A stretch of 64,000 bases of DNA from Nocardia stercoris (GTDB lineage: Bacteria; Actinomycetota; Actinomycetes; Mycobacteriales; Mycobacteriaceae). Below the pieces are notes generated by a model. The model saw only the letters and a list, made by a program, of their open reading frames with translations, ran no database searches and had not been told where the DNA came from. The translations under genes were made by a program, and so were the position numbers. Below, in pieces: positions 31,801 to 43,800 of this stretch. Location: positions 157,263 to 221,262 of the forward strand of contig NZ_RFFH01000010.1 of the NCBI RefSeq assembly GCF_003696265.1, given 5' to 3'. Position 1 is the first letter of the stretch, and every line of letters begins with the position of its first letter.

Positions 31801-34800
31801 CGTGTTCGCGACGACCGCGGTGCTCGGCGAGACGGTCGCCGGCGGGCCGGTGCCGATCGGTGTGCCGCTGCCCGGTGTGCGGGCCTACGTCCTGGACGGC
31901 TGGCTGCGGCCGGTTCCGGCCGGGGTGCCCGGTGAGCTGTATCTGGCGGGAACGCAGGTCGCGCGTGGCTATCACGCGCGGCCCGAGCTGACCGCGGCCC
32001 GGTTCGTCGCCGACCCGTTCGGCGCCGGCCGCCTGTACCGCACCGGTGACGTGGTGCGCTGGAACGCCTCCGGCGTCCTGGAATATCTGGGTCGCGCCGA
32101 CGACCAGGTGAAGGTGCGTGGCTTCCGGATCGAGCTGGGCGAGATCGAGGCGGCGGCGACCGCGCATCCGGCGGTCGCCCAGGCGGTGGTCGTCGCGCAC
32201 GACACCGGTGCGGGCAAGCAGCTGGTCGGCTACGTCGTCGGCGGGGAGTCCGAAGGCGAAGGCGCGGTGCCGGATTCGGCTTCGGTGCGGTCGTTCCTGC
32301 GGGAGCGGTTGCCGGAGTACATGGTTCCCGCCGTCGTGATGGTGCTGGACGCACTGCCGTTGTCGGCGAACGGGAAGATCGATCGAAAAGCGTTGCCGGA
32401 GCCGTTTTTCGCGGCCGGGACGGCGTATCGGGCGCCGGTGTCGGCGGTCGAACGGATATTGGCGGACGTGTACGCCGAGATCCTGGGCCGGGACACGGTC
32501 GGTGTGGACGACGATTTCTTCGAGATCGGCGGCGATTCCATCCGTTCCATCCAGGTGGTGTCGCGGGCGCGTGCGGCAGGTGTATTGATCAGTCCGCGTG
32601 CGGTTTTCGAGCACCGCACCGTGGCCGCCCTCGCGCGGGTCGCGCAGGCCGGCCCGGAGCGCGAGCTCCTCTCCGAGCTGCCCGGTGGCGGGATCGGCTG
32701 GATGCCGTTGCTGCCCGCCGCGCGGTTCGTGCGCGAGCTGGGTGCGGGTTTCGAGCGGTTCAATCAGTCGATGCTGCTGGACCTTCCGGTGGGTATCGAC
32801 CTGAACGGCCTGGTCGCGACGTGGCGGGCGGTGCTGGACCGGCATCCGGTGCTGACCGCGCGCCTGGTCGACAGTGCGGACGGTCCCGGGCTGCTGACGG
32901 TCCCGGCCGACGAGGTCGACCTCGCCGCCGCGATCCGGCGGGTGTGCGTCGCGGACAACGACATTCGTGACGTGGATCCGCTGGTTGTGGCGGGCGAGCT
33001 CGACGCGGCGGCGGCGCGCCTGGCCCCCACGGCCGGCGTGCTGCTGGCGCTGGTCTGGTTCGACTTCGGCGTCGACCGGCCGGGCGTGCTGGGCGTGGTC
33101 GCCCACCACCTGGCCGTCGACGGTGTGTCCTGGCGGATCCTGTTGCCCGACCTGGCCGCCGCCTGGGCGCGGCTGCGCGACGGCGACCGCCCGGAACTCC
33201 CGGCCGCGGGCACGTCGCTGCGCCGCTGGTCGCACGCGCTGGCCGAACAGGCCACGACCGCCGAGCGGGTCGCCGAATTGTCCTGGTGGACAACCGCACT
33301 GGCCGGTCACGACCCGGTGCTCGGGCGGCGGGAACTCGATCCGGCCCGCGACACCCACGCCACCGTCGACCAACTGGAACTGCGGCTGACCCCCGCGGTC
33401 ACCGACGCCGTCCTGACCGCCCTGCCGACCGCGATCCACGGCCACGTCGACGACGGCCTGCTGGCCGCCCTGGCGGTCGCCGTGGCGGTGTGGCGGCGCG
33501 ACCACGCCGGTCCGGACGCGGGCTCGCCGGCCGACCCGGTGGTCCGGCTCGAAGGTCACGGCCGCGAGGAAGCCCTGGTCGCGGGCGCGGACCTGTCCGC
33601 CGCCGTCGGCTGGTTCACCACCATGTACCCGCTGCGCCTCACCCTGCCCGACGACCTCGACCTCGACGACGTGCTAGCGGGTGGGCCGGCCGCGGGGCGC
33701 GCGGTCAAGTGGGTGAAGGAGCTGCTGCGGGCGGTGCCCGATCGCGGCGCCGGGTACGGGATGCTGCGCTACCTGAACCCCGACACCGCTGCCACGCTCG
33801 CCGGATTGCCCAGTGGCCGAATCGGATTCAACTATCTGGGCCGCTTCGAGACGGCCGACGTGATGCCCGCCCGCTGGCAGGGTCTGGGCTGGACGCCGAC
33901 CACCGGCGTCGCGGCGCACCCGGGCTATCCCGAGCTGCCGGCGCTGTCGGCGCTGGAGATCAACGCCGCCGTCACCGACGACGGCGCCGGTCCGGTGCTG
34001 GGCGCGTCGTTCACCTACGTGCCCGGTGTGCTCGACGCGGCCGCGGTGGACGAACTCGCCGGCCTGTGGCAGGCCGCGCTGACCGGTCTGGCCGGCTACA
34101 CCGCGACCCCCGGCGCGGGCGGGCTGACGCCGTCGGATCTGCCGCTGGTCGCGCTCGACCAGGACGGGATCGAGTCCTTCGAGGCGCGTTATCCCGCGGT
34201 CGAAGACATCTGGCCGGTCACGTCGATGCAGTCGGGACTGCTGTTCCACGCCGACCTCGCCGAATCCGGCTTCGACGCCTACCACATGCAGGTCGTCTTC
34301 GATCTGGCCGGCGCGGTCGATCCCGAGCGGTTGCGTGCCGCCGGTCAAGCCGTGGTGGACCGGCACGCGAGCCTGCGCACGGCCTATGCCGCCGCCGCGG
34401 ACGGTTCGACCGTCGCGGTCGTCGTGCGCGGTGTGACGCTGCCCTGGCAGGAACTGGACCTGCGTGACACGGCAGCCGACCAGCAGGCGGTCGCCGTGTC
34501 GAAGCTGCTCGACTCCGACCGGGCCACCCGCTTCGACCTCGCCGAGCCCCCGTTGCTGCGACTGGCCCTGATCCGCACCGGCCCCGACCGGTCGCGGCTC
34601 GTGCTGACCGCCCACCACGTGCTGCTCGACGGCTGGTCACTGCCGGTGCTGCTCGGTGACCTGTTCACTCGCTACAGCGGCGGCGCGGCCGCCGCGAACC
34701 CCGCGACCTATCGGGACTTCCTGGGCTGGTGGCAGTCTCGCGACACGGCGGCCACCGAACGCGTGTGGACCGGCTACCTGGCCGGGGTCACCGAACCGAC

Positions 34801-37800
34801 CTTCCTGGCCCCCAGCGCGTCCGACTCCTCGGCACTCGACGTGGACGTGCTCGAGACAGTGGATATCGCGCTGCCCGAGCCGGTTTCGCGTGGACTGTCG
34901 ACGCTGGCCGGTACCTGTGGGGTCACGGTGAACACGATCGTGCAGGTCAGCTGGGCGGTGCTGGTCGCCGCGGTGACCGGCCGCGCCGACGTGGTGTTCG
35001 GCGCCACCGTCTCGGGCCGCCCCGCCGACCTCCCCGGCGCGGACTCGATCATCGGGCTGCTGATCAACACCGTGCCGGTGCGGGTCCGGATCGACGCGGC
35101 CGACACACCGGCCGGGCTGCTGCGCCGGCATCAGGCGGAACAGGGCGCCCTGCTCGACCACCACCACTTCCCGCTGACCGAGGCGCACCGGATCACCGGC
35201 GTCCCGGCGCTGTTCGACACGCTCGTGGCGTTCGAATCCTTCCCGATCGACCACCGTGCCCGCAGCGGCGCCCTCTCGGTCACTGGCGTGGAAAACCGCA
35301 GCGGCACCAACTACCCGGTCACCATCACCGCCAACGCGATTCCCGACCTCGTCCTGTCGCTGCAATACGACACCACGGTCCTCGACCGAGCCGAGATCGA
35401 CCGGCTCACCGCCCGGTATGCGGCAGTACTGAAGTCGTTCGCTACCACACCGGACACCGCGATCGGCTCACTCTCGATCCTGCTGCCCGAAGAACAGCGC
35501 ATGCTGCACAGCTGGAACGACACGCGCACGGATGCCGCGGTGGTATCGCTGCCGGCGATGTTCGCCGCACGGGTCGCGCAGACCCCGGACGCGGTCGCGG
35601 TAATCGCCGCCGGGGCAATAGCCGAGTCGCGAGAAGACCACGCGGACAGTGTGATTGCTGGTGCGACTGAGCTGGGTGAAGGCAGTGTGGGTGCGGGCAC
35701 GGCGAGCGGGCCGCGGTCAGGTCACAGCGGCATTGTGGTTGCGGGCGCGGTCAACGGACTGCGAGAAGGCCACGCGGACAGCGTAGTGGCTGGTGCGGTG
35801 TCGGTGACCTACGCCGAGTTGGATGCGCGGGCGAACGCTGTGGCGTGGTGGCTGCTCGAGCGCGGCGTTGTCGCGGAGGAAGCGGTGGCGGTTGTTCTGC
35901 CCCGGTCCGTGGATCTCGTCGTGGCGTTGTTGGGTGTGGCGAAGGCGGGTGCGGTGTTCGTGCCGTTGCTGCCGGAGTGGCCGCAGTCGCGGCGCGATCA
36001 GGTCGCCGCGCACGCCGGCATCCGGACGACGGTGACGAGTGCCGTTGTCGCGGGGGCTGTGTCGGCTCGGCCCGATGCGGTGGACCCGGGTGTGATCGTG
36101 GATCCCGATCAGCTGGTGTACGTGATGTACACGTCGGGTTCGACCGGTGAGCCCAAGGGTGTCGCGGTCAGGCATCGGGATGTGACCGCGCTCGTGCAGG
36201 ACCGGTGTTTCGCCGGTGGCGCGCACGGGCGGGTGTTGGTGCATTCGCCGCATTCGTTCGACGCGTCGACGTATGAGTTGTGGGTGCCGCTGCTCAATGG
36301 TGGTCAGGTCGTGTTGGCCGAGCCGGATTCGGGCCCTGCGGAATTGGCGGCGTTGATTGCTGACTCTGGTGTGACTGGGTTGTGGTTGACCGCTGGTTTG
36401 TTCGCGGTGATGGCGCAGGAACACCCACAGTGTTTCGTGGGTGTGCGGCAGGTGTGGACCGGTGGTGACGTGGTGTCGCCGGATGCGGTGCGCCAGGTGC
36501 GCCAGGCGTGTCCGGCAACGGTGATCGTGAACGGGTACGGGCCTACGGAGACAACGACTTTCGCCACCTCCTACGCGATCCGCTCGGCTCGATCCGCAGC
36601 CGAGGCTCAGACCGGATTCGGACCTGGCGACCTGCGGCGCGAGTCGGCAGTCGATGCACGGGTGGATGCGGATACTGGCGTGGCCAGTATCGGACGGGCC
36701 GAGGTCGAGGGTGGACCGTGGTCTATCGCTCCTGGGAACCCCGTCGGCGTGGAGAACCGCGGTGGCGTCGAGAACCCCGGCGGCGTCGAGTATCGAGGCA
36801 GCCTCGTGAAGCGCGGCGGCGTCGAGAACGTGGGCGTCGAGCGCCGCCGCGGCGTCGAGAACCGCTGCGGCGCAGCCGAATATCTCGACGGTACGTCGGT
36901 CCCGATCGGGCGTCCGCTGGACAATATGCGGCTGTTGGTACTGGACGGCTGGTTGCGGCCGGTGCCGCTCGGCGCGGTCGGTGAGCTGTATGTGGCTGGT
37001 GCCGGTGTCGCCCGCGGGTACGCGGGGCGCCCGGATCTGACGGGCGTGCGGTTCGTGGCCGACCCGAACGGGTCGGGGGAGCGGGTCTACCGGACCGGTG
37101 ACCTGGTGCGCTGGAACGACTCCGGTGTGTTGGAGTACGCGGGACGTGCTGATGATCAGGTGAAGATCCGGGGTTTCCGGATCGAGCCGGGCGAGGTCGA
37201 GGCCGTGTTGGCGGCCGACCCGGTGGTGGGTCGTGCGGTTGTTGTCGTGGTGGACGGTCCGGCCGGGAAGCGGTTGGCGGCCTATGTGACTCCCGCGCAG
37301 GACGGTGGTGCCGCCGCGATCGACACCGTGGCGCTGCGGGCCCGCGCGGCGGATCGCCTGCCCGCATACCTGGTGCCGGGGGTGATCACGGCCATCGACG
37401 CGGTGCCGTTGACCGGCAACGGCAAGGTCGACCGAAAAGCGCTGCCGGAGGCGGACTTCCGGACCACGTCGTACCGGGCACCGGAGTCACCGGTGGAACG
37501 GGTACTGGCCGGCTTGTTCGAGGAGATTCTCGGTGTCGAGCGGGTCGGCGTGGACGACAGCTTCTTCGATCTGGGCGGGCACTCGCTGCTGGCGACCCGT
37601 CTGACCAGTCGCATCCGCGCCGAACTGGACGCGGAGATACCCATCCGGACCGTGTTCCGGGAACCGACCGTGGCCGCGCTGGCCGGCGTGGTGGGCCGGG
37701 TCGCGGGTGACGGTGTGCGGACGGCGCTGCGGCTGCGGGAGCGGCCGGAGCGGTTGCCGCTGTCGTTCGCGCAGCAGCGGCTGTGGTTCCTGTACCGGCT

Positions 37801-40800
37801 CGAGGGTCCCTCGGCGACCTACAACATCCCGCTGGCCCTGACCCTCACCGGCGCCGTCGACCCGGCGGCGCTGACCGCCGCGATCACGGACGTGGTCACC
37901 CGGCACGAGAGCCTGCGGACGATCTTCACCGTCGACGCGGACGGCATTGCCGCGCAACGAATCCTGGACCCCGCCACAGCCGAGGTCCCGGTCCGGACGC
38001 TGGATCTGACCGCTGCGGACGATGCCGAGGTCGACGGCGTGATCGCCGGCGAGGCAGCCCATCTGTTCGAGCTCGACACCGAGATCCCGCTGCGGTCCAC
38101 CCTGATCCGCCGCGACGCGAAGACCCTGCTCGTGCTGCTGGTCGTCCATCACATCGCCGGTGACGGCTGGTCGCTGGCGCCGCTGGCCCGCGACCTGGCG
38201 GAGGCCTACCGGGCTCGGGCGGCGGGCAGCGCGCCCGCGTGGGCACCGTTGCCGGTGCAGTACGCGGACTACACGCTGTGGCAGGGTGAACTGCTGGGCG
38301 AGGAGTCCGATCCGGAGAGTGTGCTGTCGCGGCAGTTCGACTACTGGCGGACCGAATTGGCCGGTGTCCCGGAGCAATTGGCGCTGCCGACCGACCGGCC
38401 GCGCCCCCGGGTGGCGTCCTACCAGGGTGCAACCGAGCCGCTGACGATCGACCCCATCACCGCAGCCGCGATCGCCGAGCTGGCACGGACACGGCAGGCA
38501 ACAGTGTCGATGGTGTTGCAGGCCGGTTTGGCGGTGTTGTTGTCGAAGTTGGGTGCGGGGGAGGATATTCCGATCGGCTCGCCGATCGCGGGCCGTACCG
38601 ACGCGGCGCTCGATGATCTGGTCGGGTTCTTCGTCAACACCTGGGTGTTGCGGGCCCAGGTGCGGCCTACAGCGACGTTCGCCGAGCTCGTCGATCAGGT
38701 CGCGGACAAGGCCCTGGCCGCCTACGCCAACCAGGACGCTCCGTTCGAGCGCTTGGTGGAGTTGGTGAATCCGGTTCGTTCGCAGGCGCATCACCCGCTG
38801 TTCCAGGTATCGCTGACCGTGCAGAACACCGCCGCCGCGACCGCCGATTTCGGTGACGTCGAGGTCGCCGCTAACCCGGTGTCGACTGGGACCGCGCGCT
38901 TCGATCTGCTGTTCGCGCTGGCCGAGCACGAATCCGGTGGGCTCATCGGGTCGATCGAATACGCGACCGACCTGTTCGACCGGGCGAGCGTGCGGCGGCT
39001 GGCCGACCGGTTCACCCGCCTGCTGGCGGCACTGACCGACCGGCCGGAGCAGCCGGTCGGGAACCTCGACCTCCTCGCTGCCGACGAACGCCGTCAGGTG
39101 CTGCACGACTGGAACGACACCGCGCGCCGGACCGGAGTCCCCGCCGGCACCGCGGTCTCGGTCGTCGCCGCGGTAGCCGCGCGGGCCGCGGCCGAACCGG
39201 ACGCGGTCGCGGTGGTTTCCACGACGCGGACCCTCACCTACCGGGAGCTCGACGACCGCTGCGGGCGACTCGCCCGGCTGCTGGCCGAGCGCGGCGCGGG
39301 CGCGGAAGCGGTTGTGGCCGTAGCCTTGCCGCGCACCGCCGACCTGCTGGTGGCCCTGCTGGCGGTGATCCGGTCGGGGGCGGGCTACGTACCGCTGGAC
39401 CCGGCGTATCCGTCGGATCGGTTGCGGTTCATCCAGTCCGACGCCCGGCCGGTCCTCTTGCTGACCGACAGCAGCGTGGCGCCGGGTATCCCGGAGGTAG
39501 GCGAGTTCGCCGGTGGCGCACCGAGTCTCGCCGAAACCGCCGCCGTGCGGGACTCGGCCGTCCCGCGCCTGCTGCTCGACGACCCGGCGGTCGAAGCGGA
39601 ACTCGCGCAGCGGGAACCCCTTGCGCCGGTCGATGTTCCGGACGCGGCGCTGGCGTACCTCATCTACACCTCCGGCACCACCGGCGTACCGAAGGGCGTG
39701 GCGGTCACTCGAGGGAACCTGGCCGCGGTCGTCGGGGCCACGGTGTCGATGCAGGTCCGGGACTCCGGTGAACCGGGTCCGGTCCTGGCGTCGACGTCGG
39801 CGGCGTTCGACGTGTCGGTGTTCGAGCTGTTCACCACGCTGCACGCGGGTGGTTCGGTCGAGATCGTGGACGACGCACTCGCTGTGGGGCAACGGGATTC
39901 GTGGTCCGGTGCGGTGATGAGTATGGTGCCGTCGGCTTTCGACGCGGTCGCCGCGCACACAGAGACGGTGCTGGCAGCGGACTCGATCGTATTCGCCGGT
40001 GAGGCCTTGACCTGGGCGACGATCGAGCGGGCGCGCGACCGGATCCCGGGCGTACGCGTCCTGAACGGTTACGGTCCGACCGAGTCGACGGTGTTCGCCA
40101 CCACCGCGGTCCTCGACCGAACCGGAACCGGTCCGGTGCCGATCGGCATGCCGCTGCCCGGCGTGCGGGCCTACGTGCTCGACGGCCGCCTGCGGCCGGT
40201 CCCGGCCGGTGTGCCGGGTGAGCTGTATCTCGCGGGCGCCCAACTGGCACGCGGCTACCACGAGCGCCCGGACCTGACCGGTGGGCGTTTCGTCGCCGAC
40301 CCGTTCGACAGCACGGGCGGCCGGCTGTACCGCACCGGTGACGTGGTGCGCTGGAATGCCTCCGGCATCCTCGAATACGTGGGTCGCGCCGACGACCAGG
40401 TCAAGGTGCGCGGCTTCCGCATCGAACTCGGTGAGATCGAGGCGGCCCTGACCGCGCATCCCGACATCGCTCAGGCCGTCGTGGTCGCGCACGACGGTGA
40501 CGCGGGCAAGCAGCTCGTCGGATACGTGGTCGCGGCCCGGTCCGGCACCGCGCGAGACTCGGCCGCGGTACCGGCGGACCCGGGCTCGGCGGAACTGCGG
40601 TCGTATCTGCGGGAGCGGTTGCCGGAGTACATGGTTCCCGCCGTGGTGATGGTGCTGGACGCGCTGCCGTTGTCGGCGAACGGGAAGATCGATCGAAAAG
40701 CGTTGCCGGAGCCGGTTTTCGCGGCCGGGACGGCGTATCGGGCGCCGGTGTCGGCGGTCGAGCGGAGCTTGGCGGAGGTCTTCGCCGAGATCCTGGGCCG

Positions 40801-43800
40801 GGACGCGGTCGGTGTGGACGACGATTTCTTCGAGATCGGCGGCGATTCCATCCGTTCCATCCAGGTGGTGTCGCGGGCGCGGGCAGCGGGCGTATTGATC
40901 AGTCCGCGTGCGGTTTTCGAGCACCGCACCGTGGCCGCCCTCGCGCGGGTCGCGCAGGCCGGCCCGGAGCGCGAGCTCCTCTCCGAGCTGCCCGGTGGCG
41001 GGATCGGCTGGATGCCGTTGCTGCCCGCCGCGCGGTTCGTGCGCGAGCTGGGTGCGGGTTTCGAGCGGTTCAATCAGTCGATGCTGCTGGACCTTCCGGT
41101 GGGTATCGACCTGAACGGCCTGGTCGCGACCTGGCAGGCGGTACTGGACCGGCACCCGGTGCTGACCGCCCGCCTCGTCGACGGAACCGACGGTCCCGGC
41201 CTGGTGACCAGGCCGTCCGGCGACATCGATGTCGCGACCTTCGTCCATCGAGTCGACCTCCACGGAACCGATGTCGGCAGTAGCGCCGAACCGGATTCCG
41301 GCGAGCGCGACCGGAACATGGTTCCCAGCGGGCCCGGAAACGAACTGTCCGACAGCCTCGCCCGGTCCGCGGCACTGATCTCAGCCGAGCTGGACGCGGC
41401 CGCCGGCCGGCTCGCCCCCGAGGCCGGGATCCTGGTGGCGCTGGTGTGGTTCGATCGCGGAGCGCACGCGCCCGGCGCGCTCGGTGTGGTCGCGCACCAC
41501 CTCGCCGTCGACGGTGTGTCCTGGCGAATCCTGTTGCCGGACTTGGCCGCCGCGTGGGCCCAGCGCAGCGAACACCCCGACGCCACCGAGCGGCAACCGG
41601 TGCCGCCGGTCAGCGGAACCTCGCTGCGCCGGTGGTCGCACGCGCTCGCCGAGCAAGCCCGAACCCCGGAACGGACCGCCGAATTGTCCTGGTGGACAAG
41701 CATGCTGGCGGGACCGGACCCGATCCTCGGCGCACGGGAGCCGGATCCCGCGGTCGACACCCACGCGACGGTCGCGCAGGTGGAACTGCGGCTGCCGGTC
41801 GAGGTGACCGAGGCGGTCCTGACCGGACTGCCCACGGCGTTCCACGGCCACGTCGAAGACGGCCTGCTCGCGGCGCTGCTGATCGCGGTGGCGGTCTGGC
41901 GGGAGCGCCGCTGCGGCACCTCCGACCCGTCCGGCATCGTGGTGCGGCTGGAGGGCCACGGCCGCGAGGAGGCCGTGGTCGCGGGCGCGGATCTGTCGGC
42001 AGTGGCCGGCTGGTTCACCGCCATGTACCCGGTGCGGCTGACGCTGCCCGAAAAACTCGATCCCGCGGCCGTTCTCACCGGCGGACCGGCGGCGGGCCAG
42101 GTGGTGAAGCGGGTCAAGGAACTGCTGCGCGCGATCCCGGATCGCGGCCTCGGCTACGGCATGTTGCGGTACCTGAACCCGGACACCGCGCCGGTGCTGG
42201 CCGAACTGCCCACGGGCCGAATCGGTTTCAACTACCTGGGCCGCTTCTCCAGTGGCGATCTGATGCCCGCGCACCTGCGCGGGACCGGCTGGACGCCCGT
42301 CCCCGGCGTGCCCGCGAACGCCGGATACCCGCGGCTGCCGGTCCTTTCGGCCCTCGAACTCAACGCGGCGGTCACCGACGACGGCTCAGGCCCGACACTC
42401 GGCGCCTCGTTCACCTACGCGACCGGCATTCTGGCGGACGAGTCCGTCGCCGAACTCGCGGCACTGTGGGAGACGGCGCTGACCGGCCTGGCCCGGCACG
42501 TCGATGCCGGCGGCGGCGGACTGACCCCGTCGGATCTGCCGCTGGTGAACCTGGACCAGGCCGCCATCGACGCACTCGAGGCCCGCTACGGGCGGGTGCG
42601 GGACGTGTGGCCGGTCACCGCCATGCAGTCCGGCCTGCTCTACCACACCCACCTGACCGGCGCCGGCGTGGACGCCTACCAGATGCAGGTGCTGTTCGAT
42701 CTGGCCGGTCCGGTGGATCCGGGCCGGATGCGGATCGCGGGACAGGCCCTGCTCGACCGGCATGCGAGCCTGCGCACCGCGTACCTGCCGGCCGGCGACG
42801 GCTCGACCGTCGCCGTCGTGGTCGCCGATGCCGAATTGCCGTGGCAGCAAATAGATCTGCGCGAGACTTCGGCCGCCGGTCGGTCGACGGCCATCGATGC
42901 GCTGCTGACCGCCGACCGCGCCGAGCGCTTCGACCCCACCGTGCCACCGCTGCTGCGGCTGGCCCTGATCCGCACCGCCGCGGACCGGTCCCGCCTGGTA
43001 CTCACCGCCCACCATGTGCTGCTGGACGGCTGGTCGCTGCCGCTGCTGTTGACCGACCTGCTGGCGCTGTACGCGAACGGCGGTGCCACCGCGGAACTGC
43101 CCGCCGCCGGGAACTACCGCGACTTCCTGGCCTGGCTGCAGGCGCGGGACCGGGCGGCGACCGCCCAGGCCTGGACCGAGTACCTGACCGGGGTCGACGA
43201 GCCCACCCTGCTCGCCGCGGCCGCCGACGGACCCGCCGCCGAGCCGGAACCGGCGGTGACCGTGGAGATTCCGCTGCCCGCGGATCTGGCCCGGACGCTG
43301 ACCCGCCGGGCCGGCGAATGCGGCGTCACACCGAACACGGTCGTGCAGGTGAGCTGGGCGCTGCTGCTGGCGGAGTTGACCGGCCGCGACGACATCGTGT
43401 TCGGAGCGACCGTCGCGGGTCGCCCGGCAGACCTGCCGGGCGCCGACACGATGGTCGGCCTGCTGATCAACACCGTGCCGGTGCGGGTCCGGATCCGTCC
43501 CGGCGACAGCCTCGCCGAGCATCTGCGCCGCCATCAGCGCGAACAGGCCGGGCTGCTCGATCACCACCATCACCCGCTCACCGAGATGCACCGGATCACC
43601 GGTGTGCCGGCACTGTTCGACACACTCGTCGCGTTCGAGTCCTACGCGGTCGACCACTCCGCCCTGGCCGGCACCAGCGCCGCCAGCGGACTCGCGGTCG
43701 TCGGCCTGGACCATCGCGGCGAGACGAACTACGCGGTCACGATCACCGCGAATGCCGTGCCCGATCTGGTGCTCACCCTGCAGTACGACACGGGTGTGCT

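Larger units (their letters stand above)
34135..37730 (+). other. NRPS module 6: C-A-T with two repeat-bearing insertions, predicted L-Val
   Basis: The D-accepting C domain ([23 protein letters not shown]). A6 pocket D-A-Y-W-W-G-G-T-F-K, Val-type. The A domain is much longer than A3 and A10 because of an insertion before A1 (about 35610-35760) and a 108-residue loop after A5. Both contain short in-frame repeats. Core motifs around them are intact, so activity is expected. Carrier Ser7923 in GGHS; no E domain. Confidence 0.88.
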
